A stretch of DNA of 64,000 nt, from positions 1-64,000 of the forward strand of contig NZ_JOEK01000014.1 in the NCBI RefSeq assembly GCF_000719135.1. Direction: 5' to 3'. How positions within the stretch are numbered: position 1 is the stretch's first letter; every line of letters begins with the position of its first letter. This stretch comes from Streptomyces avicenniae. Lineage in GTDB: Bacteria > Actinomycetota > Actinomycetes > Streptomycetales > Streptomycetaceae. A model generated the notes under the pieces. That model was not told the origin of the DNA and did not search any database. It was given only the letters and a program-made list of their open reading frames with translations. Below are positions 8,524 to 17,087 of this stretch, piece after piece. The translations under genes were made by a program, and so were the position numbers.

Positions 8524-11037
8524 TCAGTTGCGCATGACCTCGGGCTCGTGGCGGCGCAGGAACTTCATCACGAGGTAGCCGCAGATGGCGGCGAGGATGC
8601 CGAGCATCAGGACGTCGAGGAGCCAGATGCCCGCCTCGTGGTCCCACAGCGGGTCGCGGTCGGCGCCTTCGGGGGAGGCGCTGAGGTCGTTCAGGTAGGC
8701 CGTGCTGCCGACACCGGCCAGTGCCCAGCGGGAGGGCATGAGCCAGGCGATCTGCTCGACGCCGAGGGTGCCGTGGACCTGGAAGAGCGCGCCGGTGAAG
8801 ACGAGCTGGACGACGGAGATCATCACCAGCAGCGGCATCGTCATCTCGGAGGTGCGCACGAGGGCGGAGATGACGAGGCCGATCATCATCGAGGTGCAGC
8901 CCAGGGCCATGAGGACGAAGGTCATCTCCAGGGCGGGCGAGCCGTCGAGGATGACGCCGTCGGTGGGCATCTCGCGGGGGGCGAAGCCGATGAAGGCGAT
9001 GATGGCGGCCTGGACGACGGTGACGAAGCCGAGGACGAAGACCTTGGACATCAGGTACGCGGAGCGGGAGAGGCCGACGGCCCGTTCCCGTTCGTAGATG
9101 ACGCGTTCCTTGATCAGCTCGCGCACCGCGTTGGCGGCGCCGGTGAAGCACATGCCGACGACGAGGACGAGCAGGACGATGCTGGCGTCGCCGTTGCGGC
9201 CCTGGCGTTCCACCGGCCCGGGGCCGAGGCCGTGGTCGGCCGGGATGACGGCGCTGACGAGGCCGAGGACGACGGGCAGGGCGAGGCTGAGGCCGAGGAA
9301 GCCGCGGTCGGCGAAGATGACGGCGGCGTAGCGGCGCATCAGGGTCCAGACCTGGGAGGCCCAGCTCTGGGCCTTCTGCTGCTGGGCCATGGCGGCCAGC
9401 TGCGGTGCCATCTGCTGCTGCGGCTGGGCCGGTCCCGCGTCGGACTCGGCGGCGTACATCTGGTAGTGCTGCGAGCCGCGCCAGCGGCCCATCCAGTCGT
9501 AGTCGCGGTAGTTCTCGAAGGCGGAGAAGACGTCGGCCCAGGTCTCGTAGCCGAAGAAGTTGAGGGCTTCCTTGGGCGGGCCGAAGTAGGCGACGCCGCC
9601 GCCGGGGGCCATGACGAGGACGCGGTCGCACAGGTCCAGCTCGGCGACGGAGTGGGTGACGACGAGGACGGTGCGGCCGTCGTCCGCCATGCCGCGCAGG
9701 AGCTGCATGACGTCGCGGTCCATGCCGGGGTCGAGCCCCGAGGTGGGCTCGTCGAGGAAGATCAGCGACGGCTTGGTCAGCAGTTCGAGGGCGACGGAGA
9801 CGCGCTTGCGCTGGCCGCCGGAGAGGGAGGAGATCCGCTTGGTGGCGTGGTGGCCGAGCTTCAGCTCGGCGAGCACCTCTTCGACGCGGGCGTTGCGCTC
9901 GGACTCGGCGACATCGCCGGGGAAGCGGAGCTGTGCGGCCAGCCGCAGCGCCTGCCGGATGGGCAGGGCGGTGTGGAGGATGTCGTCCTGGGGGACGAGG
10001 CCGATGCGGTTGCGCAGCTCGGCGAAGTGCCGGTAGAGGTTCCTGCCGTCGTAGAGGACCTCGCCGTAGGTGGCGGGGCGGTAGCCGGTGAGGGCGCGCA
10101 GCAGGGTGGACTTGCCGGAGCCCGAGGGGCCGATGACGCCGACGAGGGACTTCTCCGGGACGCCGAAGGAGACGTCGTTCAGGATGGTCAGCTTGCCGCC
10201 GCCCACCTGCACGGTGAGGTGGCGCGCGGAGAAGGAGACCTCGCCGGTATCGACGAACTCCTGGAGTTGGCTGCCGACCAGGCGGAACGTCGAGTGGCCG
10301 ATGCCGACGGTGTCCTGGGGGCCGATGGCGCGGCGGCCGTTCTTCTCCAGGCGCTGGCCGTTGACGAAGGTGCCGTTGTGGCTGCCGAGGTCGCGTATCT
10401 CGAAGCGGCCGTCGGGCTGGGCCAGGAACTCCGCGTGCAGGCGGGACACCTGGAGGTCCGAGACCACCAGCTCGTTCTCCAGGGCGCGGCCGATGCGGGT
10501 GACCTGGCCGATGGCGAGCTGGTAGAGGCTGGTCGCGCCGCGGTCGGCGGCGTAGCCGTGGGCCTGCGCGGGCTGCTGCGCGGGGCGCTGCTGCTGCTGC
10601 GGGACGGACGGTGCCTGCTGCTGGTACGACGGCTGGGCGGGCGGCGGCTGCTGCTGGTGCTGCGGCGGCGGGGTGCCCTGAGCCTGGGACGGCGGTACGC
10701 CGCCGGGTCCGTACGCGGGCTGCTGCGGCTGTCCGGCCGTGACGGCCGGGGCGGAGAAGGTGAGCCGTGGTCCGTCGTTGGCGTTCCCCAGGTGCACCGC
10801 GGTGCCGGGGACGAGTGGGACGAACTGGACGCGCTGGCCGTTGACCCACGTGCCGTTGGTGCTGCCGTGGTCCTCCAGGGTCCAGGTCTGTCCGCTCCAC
10901 CGGACGGTGGCGTGGCGCCACGAGACGCGGGTGTCCTGGAGGACCAGGTCGCCCTGGGGATCGCGCCCCAGGGTGTACGGCCTGGCGGCGTCCAGGGTCC
11001 AGGTCCGTCCGTTCAATTCGAGTACGAGTTCCGGCAC
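8524..11037 (-). CDS. FHA-domain ABC-2 type exporter (Rv1747-like)
   Basis: An 837-residue half-transporter of the Rv1747 type. Order of parts: FHA domain 1 (about residues 15-90; YTLGRDPQGDLV, STNGTWVNG); a Pro/Gln-rich linker (about 100-175); FHA domain 2 (about 180-250; SRLHAEF, SHNGTFVNG); an ABG-type ATPase (Walker A GPSGSGKST near 300, signature LSGGQRKRVS, Walker B LIFLDEPTSGLD); and an ABC-2 permease with about six helices (575-830). FHA domains bind phospho-threonine, so control by a Ser/Thr kinase is expected. The transported substrate is unknown. GTG 11037 is preferred over an upstream in-frame TTG at 11085, because relatives begin PELVLELNG. Confidence 0.92.
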   Translation of the reverse strand: MPELVLELNGRTWTLDAARPYTLGRDPQGDLVLQDTRVSWRHATVRWSGQTWTLEDHGSTNGTWVNGQRVQFVPLVPGTAVHLGNANDGPRLTFSAPAVTAGQPQQPAYGPGGVPPSQAQGTPPPQHQQQPPPAQPSYQQQAPSVPQQQQRPAQQPAQAHGYAADRGATSLYQLAIGQVTRIGRALENELVVSDLQVSRLHAEFLAQPDGRFEIRDLGSHNGTFVNGQRLEKNGRRAIGPQDTVGIGHSTFRLVGSQLQEFVDTGEVSFSARHLTVQVGGGKLTILNDVSFGVPEKSLVGVIGPSGSGKSTLLRALTGYRPATYGEVLYDGRNLYRHFAELRNRIGLVPQDDILHTALPIRQALRLAAQLRFPGDVAESERNARVEEVLAELKLGHHATKRISSLSGGQRKRVSVALELLTKPSLIFLDEPTSGLDPGMDRDVMQLLRGMADDGRTVLVVTHSVAELDLCDRVLVMAPGGGVAYFGPPKEALNFFGYETWADVFSAFENYRDYDWMGRWRGSQHYQMYAAESDAGPAQPQQQMAPQLAAMAQQQKAQSWASQVWTLMRRYAAVIFADRGFLGLSLALPVVLGLVSAVIPADHGLGPGPVERQGRNGDASIVLLVLVVGMCFTGAANAVRELIKERVIYERERAVGLSRSAYLMSKVFVLGFVTVVQAAIIAFIGFAPREMPTDGVILDGSPALEMTFVLMALGCTSMMIGLVISALVRTSEMTMPLLVMISVVQLVFTGALFQVHGTLGVEQIAWLMPSRWALAGVGSTAYLNDLSASPEGADRDPLWDHEAGIWLLDVLMLGILAAICGYLVMKFLRRHEPEVMRN

Positions 11038-11255
11038 TCCATGCCCCAAAAGTTGTCCCCCGAGCAACCTCCGACCGGAGGTCAAGGGATGGTTGTCGTG
11101 GGTCGGAACTATTCCAGGCAGGGCGCCCGATCGGAAAGTCGCCCCCCGGAAGTCACGAAGCTGGTGCGAAGAGTGAGCCGGGCCGTGACGTTGGGCCTCT
11201 GACGGGGCCTCCCCGGGGAGTCGCGGACGGCCGGAGCGGCTACCGTGGGACCACC

Positions 11256-12515
11256 ATGTTCTCTGCGCACACCGCCGCCGGGGGCGCTGCCCACGCGGAT
11301 ACGCCCACCCTGCTGGTCAAGATCTTCGGCAAGGACCGGCCAGGTCTGACGGCCGGTCTCTTCGAGACGCTGGCGGCCTTCTCGGTCGATGTCATCGACA
11401 TCGAGCAGGTCGTCACCCGGGGCCGGATCGTGCTGTGCGCGCTGGTGAGCGCGCCCGCTCCCGGCGCCGGTACGGAGGGCGGGCTGCGCTCCACGGTGCA
11501 CTCGTGGGCCGAGGAGCACGGGATGCAGGCCGAGATCATCTCGGGCACGGGTGACAACCCGGCGCGGGGTGTGGGCCGCTCCCACGTGACGGTGCTGGGG
11601 TCGCCGCTGACCGCCGACACGACGGCCGCCATAGCGGCGCGGATCGCGGCGACGGGCGGCAACATCGACCGCGTCTTCCGGCTGGCGAAGTACCCGGTGA
11701 CCGCGGTGGAGTTCGCCGTGTCGGGGGTGGCCACCGAGGAGCTGCGCACGACGCTGGCGCGGGAGGCGGCGGCGCGTTCGGTGGACGTCGCCGTCGTCGC
11801 GTCGGGGCTGGCGCGGCGGGCGCCGCGGCTGGTGGTGATGGACGTGGACTCGACGCTGATCCAGGACGAGGTGATCGAGCTGTTCGCGGCCCACGCGGGC
11901 TGCGAGGCGCAGGTCGCGGAGGTCACGGCGGCGGCGATGCGCGGCGAGCTGGACTTCGAGCAGTCGCTGCACGCCCGGGTGGCGCTGCTGGCGGGGCTCG
12001 ACGCGTCGGTCGTGGAGAAGGTGCGCGAGCAGGTGCGGCTCACGCCGGGGGCGCGGACGCTGATCCGCACGCTGAAGCGGCTCGGCTGTCAGGTGGGGGT
12101 GGTCTCGGGCGGGTTCACGCAGGTCACGGACTCGCTGGCGGACCGGCTCGGTCTCGACTTCGCCTCGGCGAACACGCTGGAGATCGTGGAAGGACGGCTC
12201 ACCGGGCGTGTGACGGGCGAGATCGTGGACCGGGCGGGGAAGGCGCGGCTGCTGCGGCGGTTCGCGGCGGAGGCGGGCGTGCCGCTGTCGCGGACGGTGG
12301 CGATCGGCGACGGGGCGAACGACCTGGACATGCTGAACGCGGCGGGCCTCGGGGTGGCGTTCAACGCGAAGCCGGTCGTGCGGGAGGCGGCGCACACGGC
12401 GGTGTCCGTGCCGTTCCTGGACACGGTGCTGTACCTGCTGGGCATCACCCGCGAGGAGGTCGAGGCGGCCGACGCGCAGGGCGGTCCTGTCGCGGCGGGG
12501 CTGCGCTCGTCCTGA
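11256..12515 (+). CDS. serB: Phosphoserine phosphatase SerB
   Basis: Final step of serine biosynthesis: O-phosphoserine to serine. The protein has 419 residues. The N-terminal half (about 18-175) is a pair of ACT-like regulatory domains (KIFGKDRPGLTAGL, then VTVLGSPLT). The C-terminal half is a HAD phosphatase with catalytic D196 and D198 (VMDVDSTLIQDE), the VVSGGF motif, and GDGANDLDM near the end. The length fits the long actinobacterial SerB class. It is divergent from the FHA-ABC gene across 218 bases. The stop codon is embedded in a triple 8-base repeat. Confidence 0.95.
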   Translation: MFSAHTAAGGAAHADTPTLLVKIFGKDRPGLTAGLFETLAAFSVDVIDIEQVVTRGRIVLCALVSAPAPGAGTEGGLRSTVHSWAEEHGMQAEIISGTGDNPARGVGRSHVTVLGSPLTADTTAAIAARIAATGGNIDRVFRLAKYPVTAVEFAVSGVATEELRTTLAREAAARSVDVAVVASGLARRAPRLVVMDVDSTLIQDEVIELFAAHAGCEAQVAEVTAAAMRGELDFEQSLHARVALLAGLDASVVEKVREQVRLTPGARTLIRTLKRLGCQVGVVSGGFTQVTDSLADRLGLDFASANTLEIVEGRLTGRVTGEIVDRAGKARLLRRFAAEAGVPLSRTVAIGDGANDLDMLNAAGLGVAFNAKPVVREAAHTAVSVPFLDTVLYLLGITREEVEAADAQGGPVAAGLRSS

Positions 12516-12535
12516 CGGGCTGACGGGCTGACGGG
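12512..12535 (+). repeat. Triple 8-bp repeat carrying the serB stop codon in all three frames
   Basis: CTGACGGG occurs three times head to tail. The first copy supplies the serB stop (TGA 12513-12515). The 8-base period puts the next two TGAs in the other two reading frames. Confidence 0.9.
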
Positions 12536-12555
12536 CGGGGGTGGCGGCGCGGCCG

Positions 12556-13542
12556 TCAGTCCTGGGCCGTGCCGGGCGCGGTGGTGCCTCGGGTGAGGCG
12601 GCGGCCCATGCGGGTGAGCAGGGCGATCAGCTCGGGCGGCCCGTGCACCTCGTAGTCGAGGTCGATGAGGGCGATGCGGCAGGCGAGCCAGTCGAGGGCG
12701 TCGCCGCCGGTGGTGAGCAGGGTGCGTCCGGGGTCGAGCGGGGTCAGTTCGCCCGTGCCCGGCAGGAGCGCGGCGGTAGCCTCGGCGAGCGGGGCGTGCA
12801 GGGTGAGGGTGGCCTGGTGCCGGGCGCGCTGGCCCGCGATGGACTCGGTGACGTAGTGCGCCGCGTCGGCGGCCGGGAGCGTGCGGGGCGGCACGCGGAC
12901 GCCGGTGCGCAGCGGGCGGGTGACGCGGTCGGCGCGGAAGGTGCGCCAGCCCTCGCGGTCGAGGTCCCAGGCGACGAGGTACCAGCGGCGGCCGTCGCCG
13001 ACGAGGCGGTGCGGCTCCGTGTGGCGGGGGGCGGGGTCGCCGGTGCGCGGGGCGTAGTGGAAGCGGAGGCGTTCGGTGTCGCGGCAGGCGGCGGCCAGCG
13101 TGGTGAGGACGTCGGCCGTGACGCGGGCGGGGGTGTCGGCGGGTGGGCCGGTGAGGGGGAGGGTGGCCTCCTGGTAGGCGCGGACGGCGGGGCGCAGGCG
13201 GGGCGGGAGGACCTGTTCGAGCTTGGCCAGGGCGCGCGCCGAGCTGTCGGTGACGCCGGTGACCGGTCCGGTGGCGGCGGTGCGTAGGCCGACGGCGAGG
13301 GCGACGGTCTCGTCGTCGTCGAGGAGCAGCGGGGGCATGGCCGTACCGGCGGTGAGGCGGTAGCCGCCGCCTGAGCCGCGGTCGGCGAGGACGGGGTAGC
13401 CGAGGTCGCGGAGGCGGTCGATGTCGCGGCGTACGGTGCGTTCGGTGACGCCGAGGGTGGCGGCGAGCCGGGGGCCGGGCCAGGGGCGGGCGTCCTGGAG
13501 GAGCGCGAGCAGGCGCAGCAGTCTGCCGGGGGTGTCGGTCAT
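12556..13542 (-). CDS. WYL-domain transcriptional regulator (HTH_11/DeoR-type N-terminus)
   Basis: A 328-residue regulator. The N-terminal winged helix-turn-helix covers residues about 3-60 (RLLRLLALLQ, LGVTERTVRRDIDRLRDLGYPV). The WYL ligand-sensing domain is central (RWYLVAWDLDREGWRTFRADRV), and a WCX C-terminal extension follows. WYL proteins bind nucleic acids or nucleotides and often control DNA-damage or defence genes. ATG 13542 is the best family match; an in-frame ATG at 13551 adds three residues. The gene is divergent from the UvrA-like ATPase with a 71-base gap, so it very probably controls it and itself. Confidence 0.88.
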   Translation of the reverse strand: MTDTPGRLLRLLALLQDARPWPGPRLAATLGVTERTVRRDIDRLRDLGYPVLADRGSGGGYRLTAGTAMPPLLLDDDETVALAVGLRTAATGPVTGVTDSSARALAKLEQVLPPRLRPAVRAYQEATLPLTGPPADTPARVTADVLTTLAAACRDTERLRFHYAPRTGDPAPRHTEPHRLVGDGRRWYLVAWDLDREGWRTFRADRVTRPLRTGVRVPPRTLPAADAAHYVTESIAGQRARHQATLTLHAPLAEATAALLPGTGELTPLDPGRTLLTTGGDALDWLACRIALIDLDYEVHGPPELIALLTRMGRRLTRGTTAPGTAQD

Positions 13543-13582
13543 AGGGGGCATGGTGGCAGGCCCGGGGGCCGGAGCGGACGGG

Positions 13583-13613
13583 TTCTGTCCTGATGGGTTC
13601 CTAGCGTGGGGGT
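13583..13613 (+). promoter_or_regulatory. Promoter of the UvrA-like gene, probably leaderless transcript
   Basis: A -10-like TAGCGT at 13602-13607 lies exactly seven bases before the ATG at 13614. Transcription would therefore start at or next to the start codon. No ribosome binding site precedes the ATG. The -35 region is not clear. The same 71-base gap must hold the operator of the divergent WYL regulator. Confidence 0.5.
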
Positions 13614-15899
13614 ATGGCACATGACGCGATCAGGATCAGCGGCGCGCGGGAGAACAACCTGCGGGACGTGACGGTGGCCTTCCCGCGCGGGGCGCTCACG
13701 GTGGTGGTGGGGGTGTCGGGGTCGGGGAAGTCGTCCCTGGTGTTCGGCACGGTGGCGGTGGAGTCGCGGCGGCAGCTGAACGAGACGTACCCGTGGTTCG
13801 TGCGCAATCGGCTGCCGCGTGACGAGCGACCGCTCGCCGACGCGATGACGGGCCTGTCCCCCGCCGTCGTGGTGGATCAGCGGCCGGTGGTGGGGAACGC
13901 GCGCTCGACGGTCGGGACGATGACGGACATCGCGGCCGTGCTGCGGGTGCTGTTCTCGCGCTGCGGGACGCCGTCGGCAGGGGAGGCGACGGCGTACTCG
14001 TTCAACGATCCGCGCGGCATGTGCGCGGCCTGCGACGGGCTCGGGCAGGTGCGGCGGGCGGACGTGGACGCGCTGGTGGACCGGGAGCTGACGCTGGACG
14101 AGGGGGCGCTGCGCTTCGCGCCGTTCGGGGTGGGCGGCTGGCAGTGGCAGCTGTACGCGCGCTCGGGGCTGTTCGACCCTGACAGGCGGCTCGCGGACTT
14201 CACGCCGGAGGAGTGGGATCTGCTGCTGTACGGGGAGGGCTTCAAGGTCTCGCGCAAGGGTGGCACGCATGTGCGCGAGGGCAACGAGTACGAGGGGGTC
14301 GTGCGGCGGTTCGAGCGGGTGTACCTGCGCGGCGGGTCGGGCGAGGGCCGGGACGACCTGGACGCCTTCACCGTGCGCGGGACGTGCGAGGAGTGCGGCG
14401 GGGCGCGGCTGAACGCGGCGGCGCGGGCGAGCCGGGTGCTGGGGCGGACGCTGCCCGAGCTGTACGCGATGGAGGCCGGGGATCTGGTCGGCGTGCTGCG
14501 GGAGGTGAGTGACCCGGTGGGCGGCCCGGTCGCGGCGCAGGCGGTCGCCGGGCTGGAGCGGCTGGTGGCGGTGGGGCTCGGGCATCTGGCGCTGGGGCGT
14601 GAGGCGACGACGCTGTCGGGCGGCGAGGCGCAGCGGCTGAAGACGGTGCGGCATCTGGGGTCGAGCCTGACGGAGCTGACGTACGTGTTCGACGAGCCGA
14701 GCGTCGGGTTGCACCCGGCCGACGTGGGGCGGCTGATGGACCTGCTGCTGCGGCTGCGGGACCAGGGCAACACGGTGCTGGTCGTGGAGCACAACAGGGA
14801 GGTGATCGAGCTGGCGGACCACGTGGTGGAGCTGGGGCCCGGCGCGGGGGCGGACGGGGGCCGGGTCGTGTTCGCCGGGCCGCCGCGGGAGCTGGTGGCG
14901 GCGGACACGCTGACGGGCCGGGCACTGCGGCGGGCGGACGAGGACCCGGCGCCGGTGCGGACGCGGGTGCGGGCCCCGCGGGAGTGGCTGACGGTGGGGA
15001 AGGCGACGCGGCACAACCTGCGCGGGATGGAGGTGCGGGTGCCGGTCGGGGTGCTGACGGTGGTGACAGGGGTGGCCGGTTCGGGGAAGAGCTCGCTGGT
15101 GCGGGGGGAACTGTGCGCGGTGTGCCCGGACGCGGTGGTGCTGGACCAGTCGGCGATCGGGGCGTCGGCGCGTTCGACGCCTGCGACGTACCTGGGGGTG
15201 ATGGACGGGCTGCGGCGGCTGTTCGCGCGGGAGACGGGGGCGGCGCCCGGGCTGTTCAGTTTCAACTCCCTGGGCGGCTGCCCGCAGTGCGGCGGCCGGG
15301 GGCGGGTGACGACGGATCTGGCGTTCCTCGATCCGGTGACGGTGCGGTGCGAGGCGTGCGGGGGGCGGCGCTACACGCAGGAGGCCCTGGGGCGTACGGT
15401 GCGCGGCCGGTCGATCGCGGACGTGCTGGAGATGACGGCGGCGGAAGGGGCGGCGTTCCTGTCGGAGGCGGGCGGTGTGCCGGGGGCGAGGGCGGCGCTG
15501 CGCGCGCTGGTGGACGCGGGGATCGGGCATCTGCCGCTGGGCAGGCCGCTGGACACGCTGTCGGGTGGTGAGCGGCAGCGGCTGCGGCTGGCGTCCGCGC
15601 TGGCGTCGGGCGGGCGGGCGGGGACGTACGTCCTGGACGAGCCGACGACAGGGCTGCACATGACGGACGTGGACGCGCTGCTCGTCGTCCTCGACGGGCT
15701 GGTGGACGCCGGGGCGACGGTGGTCGTGGTCGAGCACGACCTGGACGTGGTGCGGCGCGCGGACTGGGTGATCGACCTGGGTCCCGGCGCGGGGCGGCAC
15801 GGCGGCCGGGTGGTGTACGAGGGGCCGCCCGCCGGGCTGCTCACGGCGGACGGATCGGTCACGGGGCGGCACCTGCGGCGCGCGGTGGCGGCGGGGTGA
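13614..15899 (+). CDS. UvrA-like ABC ATPase (short class, drug-resistance type)
   Basis: A 761-residue twin-ATPase of the UvrA superfamily, about 200 residues shorter than true UvrA. Walker A of domain 1 is GVSGSGKSS (33-41), and of domain 2 GVAGSGKSS near residue 487. Signatures are TLSGGEAQRLK and TLSGGERQRLRL. Zinc-finger cysteines are present (CAACDGLG, and CPQCGGRG with CEACGGRR). The short class includes self-resistance proteins that clear DNA-intercalating drugs. The genuine repair uvrA is expected elsewhere. It is divergent from the WYL regulator. The start appears to be leaderless. Confidence 0.9.
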   Translation: MAHDAIRISGARENNLRDVTVAFPRGALTVVVGVSGSGKSSLVFGTVAVESRRQLNETYPWFVRNRLPRDERPLADAMTGLSPAVVVDQRPVVGNARSTVGTMTDIAAVLRVLFSRCGTPSAGEATAYSFNDPRGMCAACDGLGQVRRADVDALVDRELTLDEGALRFAPFGVGGWQWQLYARSGLFDPDRRLADFTPEEWDLLLYGEGFKVSRKGGTHVREGNEYEGVVRRFERVYLRGGSGEGRDDLDAFTVRGTCEECGGARLNAAARASRVLGRTLPELYAMEAGDLVGVLREVSDPVGGPVAAQAVAGLERLVAVGLGHLALGREATTLSGGEAQRLKTVRHLGSSLTELTYVFDEPSVGLHPADVGRLMDLLLRLRDQGNTVLVVEHNREVIELADHVVELGPGAGADGGRVVFAGPPRELVAADTLTGRALRRADEDPAPVRTRVRAPREWLTVGKATRHNLRGMEVRVPVGVLTVVTGVAGSGKSSLVRGELCAVCPDAVVLDQSAIGASARSTPATYLGVMDGLRRLFARETGAAPGLFSFNSLGGCPQCGGRGRVTTDLAFLDPVTVRCEACGGRRYTQEALGRTVRGRSIADVLEMTAAEGAAFLSEAGGVPGARAALRALVDAGIGHLPLGRPLDTLSGGERQRLRLASALASGGRAGTYVLDEPTTGLHMTDVDALLVVLDGLVDAGATVVVVEHDLDVVRRADWVIDLGPGAGRHGGRVVYEGPPAGLLTADGSVTGRHLRRAVAAG

Positions 15900-15940
15900 C
15901 GCCCCGGGACGTGCCGCCCGGCGCGGTGGCCGGGCGTGCG

Positions 15941-15961
15941 GGCGTCAGGCGTCAGGCGTCA
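15941..15961 (-). repeat. Triple 7-bp repeat carrying the SixA-gene stop codon in all three frames
   Basis: Read on the minus strand, TGACGCC occurs three times head to tail. The first TGA (15959-15961) is the stop of the phosphatase gene. The 7-base period places the following two TGAs in the other two frames. Confidence 0.9.
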
Positions 15962-16477
15962 GGCGTGCGGTGACCAGAAGGCGGCGAGGTGTGCGACACC
16001 GAGTTCGACGGACTTCCAGTCGCCGGGGAACGTGAGGACGGCGAGGCCGCAGGTGGGGTAGCCGGAGCGGTTCATGCGGGCGAGGGCGTCCCCCTCGGCC
16101 TCACCGGCCAGGCCGTCGGCGAGGCCGTGGACACCGGGGTTGTGGCCGACGAGCAGGACGTCCCGCACCGCGTCGTCGAGCCCGTTCAGGACGGCGATCA
16201 GCTCACCGACCGAGGCGTCGTACAGGCGCTCGTCGTAGCTGGTTCTCGGCCGCTCGGGGAGCTCGGGGGCGAACAGCTTCCACGTCTCGCGGGCGCGGAC
16301 CGCCGTGGAGCACACGGTCAGTTCCGGCCTGATCCCCGCCCCGGCGAGCCATCGCCCGGCGAGCGGCGCGTCCTTGCGGCCCCGCTCGGCGAGCGGCCTG
16401 TCGTGGTCGGGCACCTCGGGCCAGTCGGCCTTGGCGTGCCGGAGGAGAACGATCCTGCGAGGACTGTCGAGGCTCAT
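15959..16477 (-). CDS. SixA-like histidine phosphatase
   Basis: A 172-residue cytoplasmic protein of the histidine phosphatase (phosphoglycerate-mutase-like) superfamily. It contains the RHG-type catalytic motif LLRHAKADWPE at residues about 10-20, the STAVRARETW segment, and the second catalytic His in LLVGHNPGVH. SixA members dephosphorylate phospho-histidine on signalling proteins; the target here is unknown. ATG 16477 gives the canonical N-terminus (MSLDSPRRIVLLRH). The 19 upstream in-frame residues to 16534 look non-coding. Confidence 0.9.
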   Translation of the reverse strand: MSLDSPRRIVLLRHAKADWPEVPDHDRPLAERGRKDAPLAGRWLAGAGIRPELTVCSTAVRARETWKLFAPELPERPRTSYDERLYDASVGELIAVLNGLDDAVRDVLLVGHNPGVHGLADGLAGEAEGDALARMNRSGYPTCGLAVLTFPGDWKSVELGVAHLAAFWSPHA

Positions 16478-16569
16478 GCATCCAGCTTCGCATGGAAGTG
16501 CCAGGTGGTGAGGGGTGATCCCGGGCCACGGCAACCCCCTGGGCGGCCTGCGCGGACGGGGGTTGACGG

Positions 16570-16761
16570 CTAGCGGAGCAGCGTCTCGTGGAGCCGGTGC
16601 AGGAACTCGGCGGCGGGCTGGAGGGAGGGCGCGGCCTGCGCCTCGCCTCCGGTGACCAGCAGGACGAGCAGGGCGCAGAACGCCAGCGCGGGGAGCACCA
16701 GGGAGCGCCAGCTCAGGCGGATCTCGATGTCGGTGGGATGGTCTGCTGCCGGGACGGACAT
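16570..16761 (-). CDS. Small single-pass membrane protein, conserved in Streptomyces
   Basis: A 63-residue protein with one transmembrane helix (about residues 22-42, SLVLPALAFCALLVLLVTGG) after an acidic polar N-terminus (HPTDIEIRLSW). The C-terminus is amphipathic. Function unknown. ATG 16761 is chosen because the downstream sequence looks conserved; ATG 16779 would add six residues. The ribosome site is weak for both. It lies between the SixA-type gene and the exporter operon on the same strand. Confidence 0.6.
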   Translation of the reverse strand: MSVPAADHPTDIEIRLSWRSLVLPALAFCALLVLLVTGGEAQAAPSLQPAAEFLHRLHETLLR

Positions 16762-16954
16762 GACGCAGGTCGCCTCCATGCGGTCGCGTCGGGTCGTACG
16801 CGGGGTCTCCCCCGGGCGCTTCCAGGAGCGCCGGGTACGACGCTACGGTCCGCCGGTCCCGCGGCCCATCCGGCAGGCCACCCAGTGGCCCCTGAAGCCG
16901 GCCCCCTAGGGGACGGTGGTACCAGCCCCACCATGGGGCGGGGCGTGGGGGCGG

Positions 16955-17071
16955 TCAGGGCGACGCGAGGGTCGCGACGACGGCGATGACGACGGTGATC
17001 CCCAGCATGGCGCCGAGGACGAGCAGCAGCTTCCGCTGGCCGCCGGTGGGGTTGGGGTCGAGCGCTGGCAT
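16955..17071 (-). CDS. SGM_5486-family transporter-associated micro-protein (38 residues)
   Basis: A very short open frame starting MPALDPNPTGGQRKLLLVLG and ending ATLASP. It is one transmembrane helix (about 14-35) after a hydrophilic head containing DPNP. I recognise the pattern of the SGM_5486 family, small proteins encoded directly after MFS transporter genes in Streptomyces. The ATG (17069-17071) lies only 16 bases after the stop of the MFS gene, so co-transcription is certain if the MFS gene is expressed. It presumably binds or stabilises the transporter; no mechanism is known to me. The 193-base gap downstream (16762-16954) shows no other gene. Confidence 0.8.
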   Translation of the reverse strand: MPALDPNPTGGQRKLLLVLGAMLGITVVIAVVATLASP

Positions 17072-17087
17072 GGCACCAGTGTCCCAC

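Noticed and set aside
7178..10921. A 1247-codon open frame covering the kinase and most of the FHA-ABC region on the minus strand
   Set aside because: Only the part from 8359 down is the kinase. The rest is an Arg/Pro-rich out-of-frame shadow of the FHA-ABC gene, a common artefact of high-GC codon bias.
8491..11202. A 903-codon plus-strand open frame antisense to the FHA-ABC gene
   Set aside because: Its Gly/Asp/Val-rich composition mirrors the complement of the real gene; no ribosome site or family features.
13539..15872. A 777-codon open frame antisense to the UvrA-like gene
   Set aside because: Its translation is Arg/Pro/His-rich without domains, while the opposite strand has full ABC motifs.
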